A stretch of 64,000 bases of DNA from contig JADJGF010000001.1 in assembly GCA_016708125.1 (NCBI GenBank), positions 4,238,001 to 4,302,000 of the forward strand, read 5' to 3'. The notes under the pieces were generated by a model that was not told the DNA's origin, did no database searches, and worked only from the letters and a program-made list of their open reading frames with translations. Position 1 is the first letter of the stretch. Every line of letters starts with the position of its first letter. The DNA is from Ignavibacteriota bacterium. Lineage in GTDB: Bacteria; Bacteroidota; Ignavibacteria; Ignavibacteriales; Melioribacteraceae. The position numbers and the translations under genes were made by a program. Positions 45,175-53,900 of this stretch are shown one piece after another.

Positions 45175-45240
45175 ACACAAAGTACACCAAATTGATCTAA
45201 TTTGGATTTCATTTTGAAAAATCTTTGTGTGCTTTGTGTT
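45175..45240. repeat. Nested inverted repeat between convergent genes
   Basis: An outer imperfect inverted repeat (ACACAAAGTACACCAA at 45175-45190 against TTTGTGTGCTTTGTGTT at 45224-45240) encloses a perfect inner hairpin CCAAATT-GATCT-AATTTGG (45187-45205). It fills the whole gap between the convergent thioredoxin-like and TonB_C genes. It can form a bidirectional terminator. The CTTTGTGT-type arms look like a dispersed repeat family. Confidence 0.55.
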
Positions 45241-46353
45241 TTAGTTTTCCAAAATAAATGGAATAATTATTTTTACAGTTGATTCAACAACTTTTCCATT
45301 TTCAATTGCAGGCTCAAATTCCGATTTTATGATTAAGGATTTAGCCGCTTCATCACAACCGTAGCCAATTCCCTTTATTACTTCCGCACTTATAACAAAT
45401 CCTAAATCATTTATTTTTGCTTCAACTTCAACTTCGCCGCTAATTTCATTACGTTTAGCTTGTGATGGATATTTTAAATTTTTAAGAAGTTCATTAATTC
45501 CGCCAACTGGTTTTGGACAAACATCGTTTTCACAAATTATAAATTGTTTTTTGGGTGGTTCAATTTTAAGTTCGTCTTTTATTTCATTTGTTGTAACAAA
45601 CTTGGTTTGGTTATTTTCCGATAATTTAAAATTTATAGAAAATATAACTTCTGTTTCTATAACTTCGCCTTTTTTTTCACCCGGAATAAATTTCGTCTTT
45701 TTCACTGCATCAATTGCGGCTTCATCACAACCCAAGCCTAAACCTTTGTGAACTGCAATCTTTTTTGTCTCGCCTTTTGTTCCAACAATTACCGAAACTA
45801 AAACCTTACCTTCCAAATTAAATTTTTTAGCAAGTTCCGGATAAACAATATTTTTCTCAATTTCCTTAATTCCGCCAATCGGCATTGGACAAACATCAGC
45901 ATCGCAAAGTAAATCTTCATTATTATAATTCTTTTTATTTAATCCAGCTTCATATGCTGAAAAAGGTGCAACATAATTTGAATCATAATCTAATTCTGAA
46001 ACCGAAATTAATTTTCCAAAATCGTAAGTTCTAACTTCTTTTAATCCGCCATTTTCAAAATAAAATTTATTTACTCCATTTAATATTCCATCAGAATAAT
46101 GAATTTCTTCTTTGAGTAAACCGTTTTCATAAAAACTTTTATTTGAGTTATTTAATTTTCCATCAGAATAATTTTTGATGTCTTTTATGTTGCCGTTTTC
46201 AAAATACCAAAAAGATTCACCTTCAAGTACTTCATTTACAAATGAAACTCTTGAACTTACTTTTCCTTTTCCATAATAAGTTTTTACAATTCCATCTTGA
46301 GCAAATAAATTAATCACAAAAATTATATATAGATAAAAAGATAGTTTTAACAT
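45241..46353 (-). CDS. Periplasmic protein with MORN-type repeats and two TonB_C domains
   Basis: A 370-residue exported protein with a signal peptide ending near FAQ (residue 19). Residues 25-125 hold about four MORN_2/toxin-antitoxin-YwqK-type repeats (YENGLLKEEIHYSDG, YFENGGLKEVRTYDFG). Two TonB C-terminal-like domains follow (about 150-250 and 275-370). Each begins with a C-x4-C-P-x-P-x-GG motif (CDADVCPMPIGG, CENDVCPKPVGG) and contains G-x-GCDEAA, giving three conserved Cys per domain. There is no transmembrane energising helix beyond the signal peptide, so it is not a classical TonB. It may bind partner proteins or metals in the periplasm. Confidence 0.85.
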   Translation of the reverse strand: MLKLSFYLYIIFVINLFAQDGIVKTYYGKGKVSSRVSFVNEVLEGESFWYFENGNIKDIKNYSDGKLNNSNKSFYENGLLKEEIHYSDGILNGVNKFYFENGGLKEVRTYDFGKLISVSELDYDSNYVAPFSAYEAGLNKKNYNNEDLLCDADVCPMPIGGIKEIEKNIVYPELAKKFNLEGKVLVSVIVGTKGETKKIAVHKGLGLGCDEAAIDAVKKTKFIPGEKKGEVIETEVIFSINFKLSENNQTKFVTTNEIKDELKIEPPKKQFIICENDVCPKPVGGINELLKNLKYPSQAKRNEISGEVEVEAKINDLGFVISAEVIKGIGYGCDEAAKSLIIKSEFEPAIENGKVVESTVKIIIPFILEN

Positions 46354-46381
46354 TATAGTTTTTAAAAATAATTATATTAAA

Positions 46382-46415
46382 TTGGATTTAAATTAATGTT
46401 GGATTTGAATTAATG
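46382..46415 (+). repeat. 17-bp tandem duplication spanning a start codon
   Basis: TTGGATTTAAATTAATG is followed immediately by TTGGATTTGAATTAATG, one mismatch apart. The second copy supplies the start codon of the 46413 gene. An ATG in the first copy opens a five-codon frame (MLDLN) whose stop overlaps that start as TAATG, an arrangement that permits translational coupling. Confidence 0.6.
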
Positions 46416-47687
46416 AGAATTAAAACCCGTGTAAATTTAATTATTTTGATTTTATTATTCGGTATAAATCTGTGTTACCCGCAAAAAATTTTAAAAGTAG
46501 AAAATTTTAAAAGTGAGTTTGCAAAAAAAGTAAATAAGAAAAATTATTATGGAAATTTGGAACGTGAAATTGATAAAACTCTTTCAAATGTTAATGAAAT
46601 AAATAGTAAAAATTGGATTTCAGCATTTTCTAATGCTCAATCAATATTTTATAAAAGTCAAATTGTTAAAACAGCATTGAACAAAGTTTTAAAATTTCCT
46701 ATTGATAAAAATATAAAATTGCAAAAATCAGCTTTAGAAACTGCTTTTACACTTTATTTAAATGTTTTCTCAAATGAAATTCAAAAAATTGCAAATTATA
46801 CAAATGATAATGTTTCATTCGCAATTAGCGTAAATTATTTATTGGCAAATGAAAAAACTAATATTGAAAAATATTTATCTTTATTAAAAAGTAAGTTCCC
46901 AAATTACCTCAGCATTCCGGTTCTAAATAATTTGAAATATGATTTAGAATTGAAATCGGGAAAAATATCTGAAAATATTCCTTCAATAAAGAATTTATTA
47001 GATCATCCATTTCAAAAAGGTAAAACAATTATTTATTCAATTCAAAGAAAGAATAGAAAATTTACCGGAATTACAATTATTAAAAAACCGGATGGCAGCT
47101 TTGTTAAAAATAAAGATGGTTCAGTTTTTAATATTCCGCAATTGGCACTTTCATATTCTAATTTACCGGAATATATTCCAAACGGAAATACACCGCAAGG
47201 AGTTTACTCAATTATTGGGACTTACATTTCTCCAAACAAAACAATTGGACCAACTCCGAATATTTTGGCAAGAAGTCCTTTTGAAGTTTCACCAAATATT
47301 TTTTTCCATTCATCAGATAAAAATATTAAATGGGATTATGAAGATTATAAAAATTTATTGCCAACGAGCTGGCAGAATTATGTTCCAATATTTAAATCTT
47401 TTTATGCCGGAAAAAGCGGAAGAAAATTAATAATAATTCACGGCTCAACAGATGAATTAAACTATTACAAAAATGATCCGTATTTCCCTTTAACTCCAAC
47501 TCAAGGATGCTTAAGTTCAAAAGAAATTTGGGATGAACAAAACGGTAAATGTTTAGAAAGTGATCAAATAAAATTGATAAATGCATTTAATTCTACACAT
47601 CAGAAAAAAGGGTTTTTAATTGTTTTTGAAATTGACAATAAAGAAAAACCGGTTTCAATTGAAGAAATATTGCCTTATATAAAATAG
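46413..47687 (+). CDS. Secreted protein with L,D-transpeptidase-like C-terminus
   Basis: A 424-residue exported protein with a signal peptide ending near CYPQ (residue 24). The first 200 residues are helical and unremarkable. The C-terminal half contains IPNGNTPQGVYSIIGTYISP, IFFHSSDKN, IIIHGSTDEL and then LTPTQGCLSSKEIWDEQNG with an invariant-looking Cys. The order HG...S/T-x-GC-x-S resembles the YkuD L,D-transpeptidase site, in which that Cys is the nucleophile for peptidoglycan cross-linking. The match is loose, so I treat it as a possible L,D-transpeptidase. A hairpin overlaps its stop codon. Confidence 0.6.
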   Translation: MRIKTRVNLIILILLFGINLCYPQKILKVENFKSEFAKKVNKKNYYGNLEREIDKTLSNVNEINSKNWISAFSNAQSIFYKSQIVKTALNKVLKFPIDKNIKLQKSALETAFTLYLNVFSNEIQKIANYTNDNVSFAISVNYLLANEKTNIEKYLSLLKSKFPNYLSIPVLNNLKYDLELKSGKISENIPSIKNLLDHPFQKGKTIIYSIQRKNRKFTGITIIKKPDGSFVKNKDGSVFNIPQLALSYSNLPEYIPNGNTPQGVYSIIGTYISPNKTIGPTPNILARSPFEVSPNIFFHSSDKNIKWDYEDYKNLLPTSWQNYVPIFKSFYAGKSGRKLIIIHGSTDELNYYKNDPYFPLTPTQGCLSSKEIWDEQNGKCLESDQIKLINAFNSTHQKKGFLIVFEIDNKEKPVSIEEILPYIK

Positions 47688-47722
47688 GTCCCTAAAAATA
47701 GAAGGATTATTAATAGGGACCT
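47686..47722. terminator. Hairpin overlapping the stop of the 46413 gene
   Basis: AGGTCCCTA pairs with TAGGGACCT around a 19-base A/T-rich loop, beginning on the last bases of the stop codon. There is no T-run downstream on the plus strand, where GGGTCAGGGGG follows, so simple rho-independent termination is doubtful. It may protect the 3' end of the message instead. Confidence 0.4.
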
Positions 47723-47951
47723 GGGTCAGGGGGTATTACAATACTTATATAGTCTAATTCTATCCATTTTTGAATTTCCTTCTATTTTTTTTCTAAATAT
47801 TCCATTTTGCTTCATAATCATATTTTTTTATCTTATTAAATAATAAAATATTGATTTAATATAAGTTCAAATTTTTTTAATTTTTTGTAAAAAAAGTTCA
47901 AAAAAGAGGAAAATTGGATTATAGATAGTTTATAACAATTGAAAGGAAGAA

Positions 47952-48479
47952 ATGAATATAACAGAAAAAGATATCTTTACGTTTGTTTTCTCCAAAGATA
48001 ATTTAGCAAAAGTAAAATTTGATTTTATTTTTGAAAACTCTAAAATTTTTGAAGAGAAAATTAAATTTCTTAAAGAAATGCTGAATGAAATTTCAATAAA
48101 ATTAAATCCGCAAGTTTGGAATAAAATAAAAGCTAAAATGAGTATTGTTATAGAACCGAATTTTATCAGACTCCAAAAAAAAAAATTTATCCCAACTAAT
48201 TCATACAAAAATTTAGTTCTAGCCGCTGATAGTCAGCCAAATAAAGAAAAACTTATTACTGATACATATATTGATAAAGACTCCAATTTTATTGCTAAAG
48301 TATTTACGCATTCTGAGAGTAATAAAATTTATCTGTTTTCAAAAGGAAATGAAAATAGTAGAAAGTATGAAATAAAAATTAGTCCTTCCGGAAATAATTT
48401 TACAATTTTGGATATTTCAAATCCGCTTATTATTAAACCAAAACAGCAAATTGATGAGATTTTAATTAAGGTTATTTAA
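47952..48479 (+). CDS. Hypothetical cytoplasmic protein
   Basis: A 175-residue protein with no signal peptide or membrane helix. The first 70 residues are helical and Lys/Glu/Phe-rich (EKIKFLKEMLNEISIKL). The second half looks beta-rich and ends with PLIIKPKQQIDEILIKVI. GAAAGGAAGAA before ATG 47952 is a clear ribosome-binding site and the codon use matches its neighbours, so I take it as real. I recognise no family. It stands alone between the possible transpeptidase gene and the convergent manA. Confidence 0.7.
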   Translation: MNITEKDIFTFVFSKDNLAKVKFDFIFENSKIFEEKIKFLKEMLNEISIKLNPQVWNKIKAKMSIVIEPNFIRLQKKKFIPTNSYKNLVLAADSQPNKEKLITDTYIDKDSNFIAKVFTHSESNKIYLFSKGNENSRKYEIKISPSGNNFTILDISNPLIIKPKQQIDEILIKVI

Positions 48480-48504
48480 TTTCGATTAAGAATAAATTTT
48501 AAAA

Positions 48505-49704
48505 TTAGTTTGAAACTGTGGCAATATAAATTTCCGAATCTTTATTTATGATAGTTAATGTATAAGAATTTAAAATTGCCGGTTTCAAAAAAGTTTCACC
48601 TTTTGAAAATATTGATGTTTCTTTCCCCCAAGAAACTATAATTTTTCCTTTTGTCACTAAATGAATTTCAGGTAATTTATTTTTAAAAGTTACTTTTGAA
48701 AATGCAGAATTTAACCTCACATTTTTAATTTTAAATTCTTCGGCAGAGGTTTTATATTCCGTAATATTTTTATTTCGATGAATTTTTACATTCGTTTTAC
48801 TTAAATCAGTCTGCAAAATTTGAGTCAGAGTTTTTATATCCTTAAACTTATTTGTCAATCCGGCGCGAACAACATTATCAGAATTTGCCATACACTCAAT
48901 AATATTTCCACCAAGATACGCATGAGGAATTCCGGCGGGAGTAAAAATTGCTTCGCCGTTTTTCAGTTCAATGAAGTTAAATAACAAAAGAGAAATTAGA
49001 CCAATATCAATTCCATAATTTTCATATTCCATTAAAAATTGATTTTCAATTTTACTTTTTTTCTTTTGTTGATTTATTGAATTAACTAATGATTTAATTA
49101 CAAATTCTAATTTTTCAAAATTGCAATTCATTATTTGCGAATAAATTTCTTTGTCTAAATTTTTTGCGGAATTTTCATTACTTATTTTTTCCTTTAGATT
49201 TTCATCAATTAATTCATACAAAATTTTATACGATTCAAAACTTTTTTTCAATTGCTGAATATTTTTTAATCCAACTATCGCATTTAATTTATCTATTGCA
49301 ATTGCAATTTCCGGTTTGTGATTTTCATCGGGATAATTTTTCGCATCATTTTTATGTAGAATTTTTGCAGTTCGTTTATTTGGATGGGCTTGAATTGATA
49401 ACGCTTTTTCTATAGACAAAATTTTTAATAAAAACGGTAAACTTTTTTTATACTTTTTTGAAACTTCAGCTCCAAGAATTTCATTAGGAAATTTTTTAAT
49501 AATTTCATCTAAAGGAAAAATTAAATTTTCAATTAAAATATCCGATGGATTTTTGGGATGAGCTCCAATCCACAATTCCGCGTAAGGTAAATTTAATTCT
49601 GCTTTTATTCCTAAATATTTTGGAATAAAAGCTTTTTCGTTTTTTGTTCCCCAATCATAATTTTGAATTTTGGGAATTAGTTTGTAAGGTTTTGCGTTAA
49701 TCAT
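48505..49704 (-). CDS. manA: Mannose-6-phosphate isomerase, class I
   Basis: A 399-residue zinc enzyme interconverting mannose-6-phosphate and fructose-6-phosphate. PKIQNYDWGTKNE at the N-terminus, PYAELWIGAHPKNPS near 41-55, the zinc motif LSIQAHPNKRTA near 97-108, HKPEIAIAI near 126 and FTPAGIPHAYLGGN near 250 match type I phosphomannose isomerases in order and spacing. It acts in the cytoplasm, supplying mannose-6-phosphate for GDP-mannose or catabolising mannose. It is a single gene here; the upstream space leads to an EEP-family gene on the same strand. Confidence 0.95.
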   Translation of the reverse strand: MINAKPYKLIPKIQNYDWGTKNEKAFIPKYLGIKAELNLPYAELWIGAHPKNPSDILIENLIFPLDEIIKKFPNEILGAEVSKKYKKSLPFLLKILSIEKALSIQAHPNKRTAKILHKNDAKNYPDENHKPEIAIAIDKLNAIVGLKNIQQLKKSFESYKILYELIDENLKEKISNENSAKNLDKEIYSQIMNCNFEKLEFVIKSLVNSINQQKKKSKIENQFLMEYENYGIDIGLISLLLFNFIELKNGEAIFTPAGIPHAYLGGNIIECMANSDNVVRAGLTNKFKDIKTLTQILQTDLSKTNVKIHRNKNITEYKTSAEEFKIKNVRLNSAFSKVTFKNKLPEIHLVTKGKIIVSWGKETSIFSKGETFLKPAILNSYTLTIINKDSEIYIATVSN

Positions 49705-49794
49705 AATTTATCGTTTTAATTAAATAATTATTCCAAAGAAATTTAATTAAATAATTAATTTCTGAGGAATAATTATTACAAAAATAAATTACAA

Positions 49795-50616
49795 TTATTT
49801 TTCGATTTGAAAATCAATAATTACCGGCATGTGATCCGAAGGATAAATTTTATCAAACTTATCACCAATTACAGCATGATGCAGAACATTTATTTTATCA
49901 GAAACAAAAATAAAATCAATCTTTTCTCGGTCAGTTAAATCATCTTGAAATCCATTAAATGTAATATCGGTTCCGTATCTATATTTTGAAACTGTTTCAG
50001 AATCTTTCAGCAAACCGGAATCATTTATAAATTTATAACCTTCAAAACTTGAACTAAAATTAAAATCTCCCATAAGAATTGACGGCAATCCATTTGATAA
50101 TTCAGAAATTTTTGCAATTATTAATTTTGCACTTTCGCTTCGGGCAACAATTCCCATATGATCAAAATGAGTATTGATTACAAACATTGATTCTTCTGAA
50201 ATTTTATTTTTCACAATTGCCCAGCTCGCAATTCTGTTTAAACTTGCGTCCCAACCTTTGGATGGAATTTCCGGAGTTTCAGAAAGCCAAAATGTGCCGC
50301 TCTTAATAACTTCAAATTTATCGGAAATAAATAATGCACTGAATTCTCCGCCTTCTTTTCCGTCTTCCCTACCAACGCCAAGCATTGTATAATTTTCAAA
50401 TTCAGATTTTAAATAATCTATTTGCTCCAAAACTGCTTCTTGAACTCCAAAGATTTCCGGATTGTGAAATCGTATCATTTCTGCAACTTTACTTTTTCTT
50501 ACAACCCATTCTTCTCCGGGATTATTATTTGCGTATCTAATATTGTAAGTCATAATTCTATTTTGTGCAAGAACAGTTGAGGCAATTATTATTGCAAGGA
50601 GAAATATTTTTTTCAT
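49795..50616 (-). CDS. Secreted endonuclease/exonuclease/phosphatase-family protein
   Basis: A 273-residue EEP-fold metal-dependent phosphodiesterase with a signal peptide ending near VLAQ (residue 17). Motifs in order: MTYNIRYANNN, IFGVQEAVLEQ (metal Glu), VINTHFDHMG, LMGDFNFSS (catalytic Asp and Asn) and YPSDHMPVIIDF (catalytic Asp-His). This is the layout of exported DNase I/sphingomyelinase/inositol-phosphatase relatives in Bacteroidota. The substrate is open: nucleic acid, phospholipid or sugar phosphate. It lies downstream of the GDPD-LamG gene, separated by a perfect palindromic terminator, so it probably has its own promoter in the short gap. Confidence 0.9.
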   Translation of the reverse strand: MKKIFLLAIIIASTVLAQNRIMTYNIRYANNNPGEEWVVRKSKVAEMIRFHNPEIFGVQEAVLEQIDYLKSEFENYTMLGVGREDGKEGGEFSALFISDKFEVIKSGTFWLSETPEIPSKGWDASLNRIASWAIVKNKISEESMFVINTHFDHMGIVARSESAKLIIAKISELSNGLPSILMGDFNFSSSFEGYKFINDSGLLKDSETVSKYRYGTDITFNGFQDDLTDREKIDFIFVSDKINVLHHAVIGDKFDKIYPSDHMPVIIDFQIEK

Positions 50617-50632
50617 TTTGAATCCTTAAGAA

Positions 50633-50667
50633 AAGTAAGAAGTCTAAAAATTTTAGACTTCTTACTT
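50633..50667 (-). terminator. Perfect 17-bp palindrome after the GDPD-LamG gene
   Basis: AAGTAAGAAGTCTAAAA and TTTTAGACTTCTTACTT flank a single central A: a 17-bp perfect inverted repeat eight bases beyond the stop of the 50676 gene. It should end that transcript. It lies only about 17 bases upstream of the EEP gene start, leaving little room for a separate promoter, so partial read-through into that gene is possible. Confidence 0.7.
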
Positions 50668-50675
50668 AAAGTTGG

Positions 50676-50921
50676 TTATTTCAATAAAATCATTTTTTTT
50701 GTCTGAACAAAGTTACCAGATTTTATTTTATAAAAGTAGATTCCCGAAGATAAATTTGAACTGTGAAAATCAATTTCATGAAAGCCCGCATTCAATGTTG
50801 AATTTATTAGTTCATCAATTTTTTCGCCAATTACATTAAAAATTTCTAACGAAACTTCTGATCTCTGCGGAAGTGAAAATCTTATTTTTGTAGATGGATT
50901 AAACGGATTTGGATAATTTTG
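50676..50921 (-). repeat. T9SS tail DNA, near-copy of 58975-59220
   Basis: These 246 bases encode the sorting-domain tail of the GDPD-LamG protein. They align without gaps to 58975-59220; I count about 14 differences by eye, roughly 94% identity. Other T9SS tails in the window are much less alike, so this pair looks recently copied or homogenised. Confidence 0.75.
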
Positions 50922-53900
50922 CTCTAAACTAAATTGAACCGGAATTTCTTTTTCGTTTTCAACAGAAGTTAAAAGGTCGCCGCTAAACAGAGATTTTATT
51001 TCTTCCGGCAATAATCCTCTATTATAGATTTGAACATTATCAATTAATCCGTTAAAATAATGTGAACCATCTTGACCAATTCTTGCAGCTTGTCCGGATT
51101 TTACAGCACCGGTAATTGGATGAGTATCTTTTAGTTCGCCGTTTAGATAAATAATTGCTTGAGATCCATCATAAACTCCAGCAATATGAATCCATTCATT
51201 TTTGGTTAAATCATTTTCCGAAATTCCCGGTCGCTCTGCCCCGTTTGTTGTAGAAACTTTAAATCTCAATTCTTTATTTCCTTTATCTTCGTAAATAACA
51301 TAACAATCCTGAGGTGCGTCATAAATTGGTCCAATTCCCGTAGGCATTTCAGTCGGTAAATATTTTAGATTAATCCAAGCAGAAACTGTAACTCCTTCAA
51401 CAGCAATATCTAAAGAAGTAGAATTTGGAATTTCTACATAGTCATCAATTCCATCAAAGGAAAAAGAATTTCCAATAATTCCATCTTTTCTCAAAGGTGA
51501 ATTAGCTATGTTCCCATTGTTTGTTCCAACAATGTCCAAAGCGGTTGTATCACCAATTTCATCTAACTTCCAATAGCTAATCAATCCGCTAAAATAATTA
51601 TTAAATGAAAATAACTTTTGCGTATTTGTTTCTATTACATTTCCGGCAAGAGAAACATCTTTAATATTATTTAAAGTTAAAGTGAAATTTGCATCAGTTG
51701 AAAATTTATCAATATTTAGAATTACATTTTTCTTATCAACAGTAAGCTCTGAACCAGTAACAGTAACTCCATTTATTGAATAATTACTTAATACAGTAGC
51801 GCTTTGTTCATCTAATACTTCATCAAAATTTAGATACAGTTTATTTGTTTCACCGGTTGTTTTTACACTTAATAATTCCGGAGCAGTAAGATCAGCTTGA
51901 GTTTCTGCCGAAACAATATTTGTAAAATACGGATAAGGATTGCCGGAATTATCCAATGCTCTTACTTTATAATAAAATGTTTTTAACTCTTGTCTCGTTT
52001 GATCTGAAAATTCGGTTGTATCTTTAACAATTGCTAAAATGTTATTAACCAATTCTGAAGTATCTCGATAAACTTCATAACCGGAAATTCCCAATAAAGG
52101 ATCATGAACATCATTCCAACTAAGATTTACAATTGTTTCATCAATGCTGGCAATTTTTAATTCAGAAGTTTTAACTCCGGAATACAAAAATTTTATTTCT
52201 TGATCCGATAAACCTCTATTATAAATTTGAACATTATCAATTTGTCCGTTAAAATATGAAGTTCCATCTTGACCAATACGAGCAGCTTGTCCGGGTTTTA
52301 CATTTCCGGTTAAATTATGCGAATCCATTAATTTACCATCTAAAAATATTCTCGCAGTTGTTCCATTGTAAACGCCGGTAATGTTTTGCCAAACTCCCGT
52401 TTTTAAAGAATCTGTCGGAATTCCGGGTCTTTCAGCGCCATTAAGAGTTGTTACTTTAAATCTTAATTCCTTATTTCCCTTATCTCCATAAATTACATAA
52501 TTATCAGTTGGGGAATCATAAATTGGTCCATATGGATAAACCATATCCGGCGGAAGAACATTTAAAATTACCCAAGCAGAAACTGTAACGCCATTTGTAT
52601 CAATATTTAAACTTGGTGAATTTGGAATTTCCACATAATCATCAGTCGCATCGAATTTCAAACTATTACCAGTAACTCCGGTTATCCATTCCGGATTATT
52701 TCTTATGAGCGCATTATTTGTATTTAGCCAATCATAAGCAATTGTATCAGCTCCTTCATCAAAACTCCAATAAGAAATTAATCCATCCGGAAAAGTTTTA
52801 TGTGTGAAAACAATTTCAGTATTTTCCAAAATAGTATTTGGAATGTCTGCCAAATCTTTTATTCCATTGATAGTAACTTTATAAATTATATTTTCTTGCA
52901 GTTCTGATGTTGTAATTATTGCAGTTTTTCCATCCACTGAAAGCTTTACAGAATTTACCGAAACTCCGTTATCAAAAGTAAAATTATTTGTTGATTCAAC
53001 AGAAAATTTATCAACTTCTTCATTGAAGTTTATGAAAACAGTATTGTTTGCGCCAATAGATGAAGCATTTACAACTTCCGGTGAAATTAAATCAATAAAA
53101 GAATTAACAAATTCCGAATGTAGAAAATTAATTTCTTCTTGTGTTAAAGCTTTTGCAAATACTTGAACATTATCGATTGAACCTTTGAAATAAGTATCTC
53201 CGTTTTTACCGATGTTTGTAATTTGTCCCGGTTTAACAGTTCCCGTTAAAGGATGTGTATCTGCTAATTCTCCATCCAAATAAATCATAGCGTTAGTTCC
53301 ATCATAAACACCAACAACATGTATCCACTTATCAGTAACTAATTTTACAGCCGGAATTCCCGGTCTTTCTGCACTATTACTTGTTGTTACTTTGAATCTC
53401 AATTCATTATTTGCTTTATCTTCATAGATTACATAATTATCAGTTTCCGAATCATAAATTGGTCCAAATGCTCCGGGTAAATCAGCTGGAAGATAACCTA
53501 ATTTAGTCCACACTGAAATTGTAACCGCATCGCTATTTATATCCATGGAAGTAGAGGCCGGAATATTTGCATAACCATCAATTCCGTTAAAATCAATTCC
53601 ATTGCCTACAAATCCGGATGACCAAGTTAAACCTCCATTAATATTTCCGTTATTTAAATTTCCGGAATAATCATATATTGTAGAACCGGTTCCTTCATCA
53701 AAATCCCATGCGCCGGCTAAATCAGAAAAATAACTTTTATGAAGAAAATTAAATTTTAAAGTATCTGAAATAATATTTTGGTTTAATGCGAGATCTTTGA
53801 TATTTATTACTGAAAGTTGGTACTCGGTATCGTCAGTCAAATCCGAAGTTACTAAAATTACTGAAGTTGAATCAACAGACAACACTGCATTTTGAACAAC

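Noticed and set aside
47686..47740. Strong terminator after the 46413 gene
   Set aside because: The stem is good but is followed by a G-rich stretch rather than T residues, so I list it only as a low-confidence hairpin.
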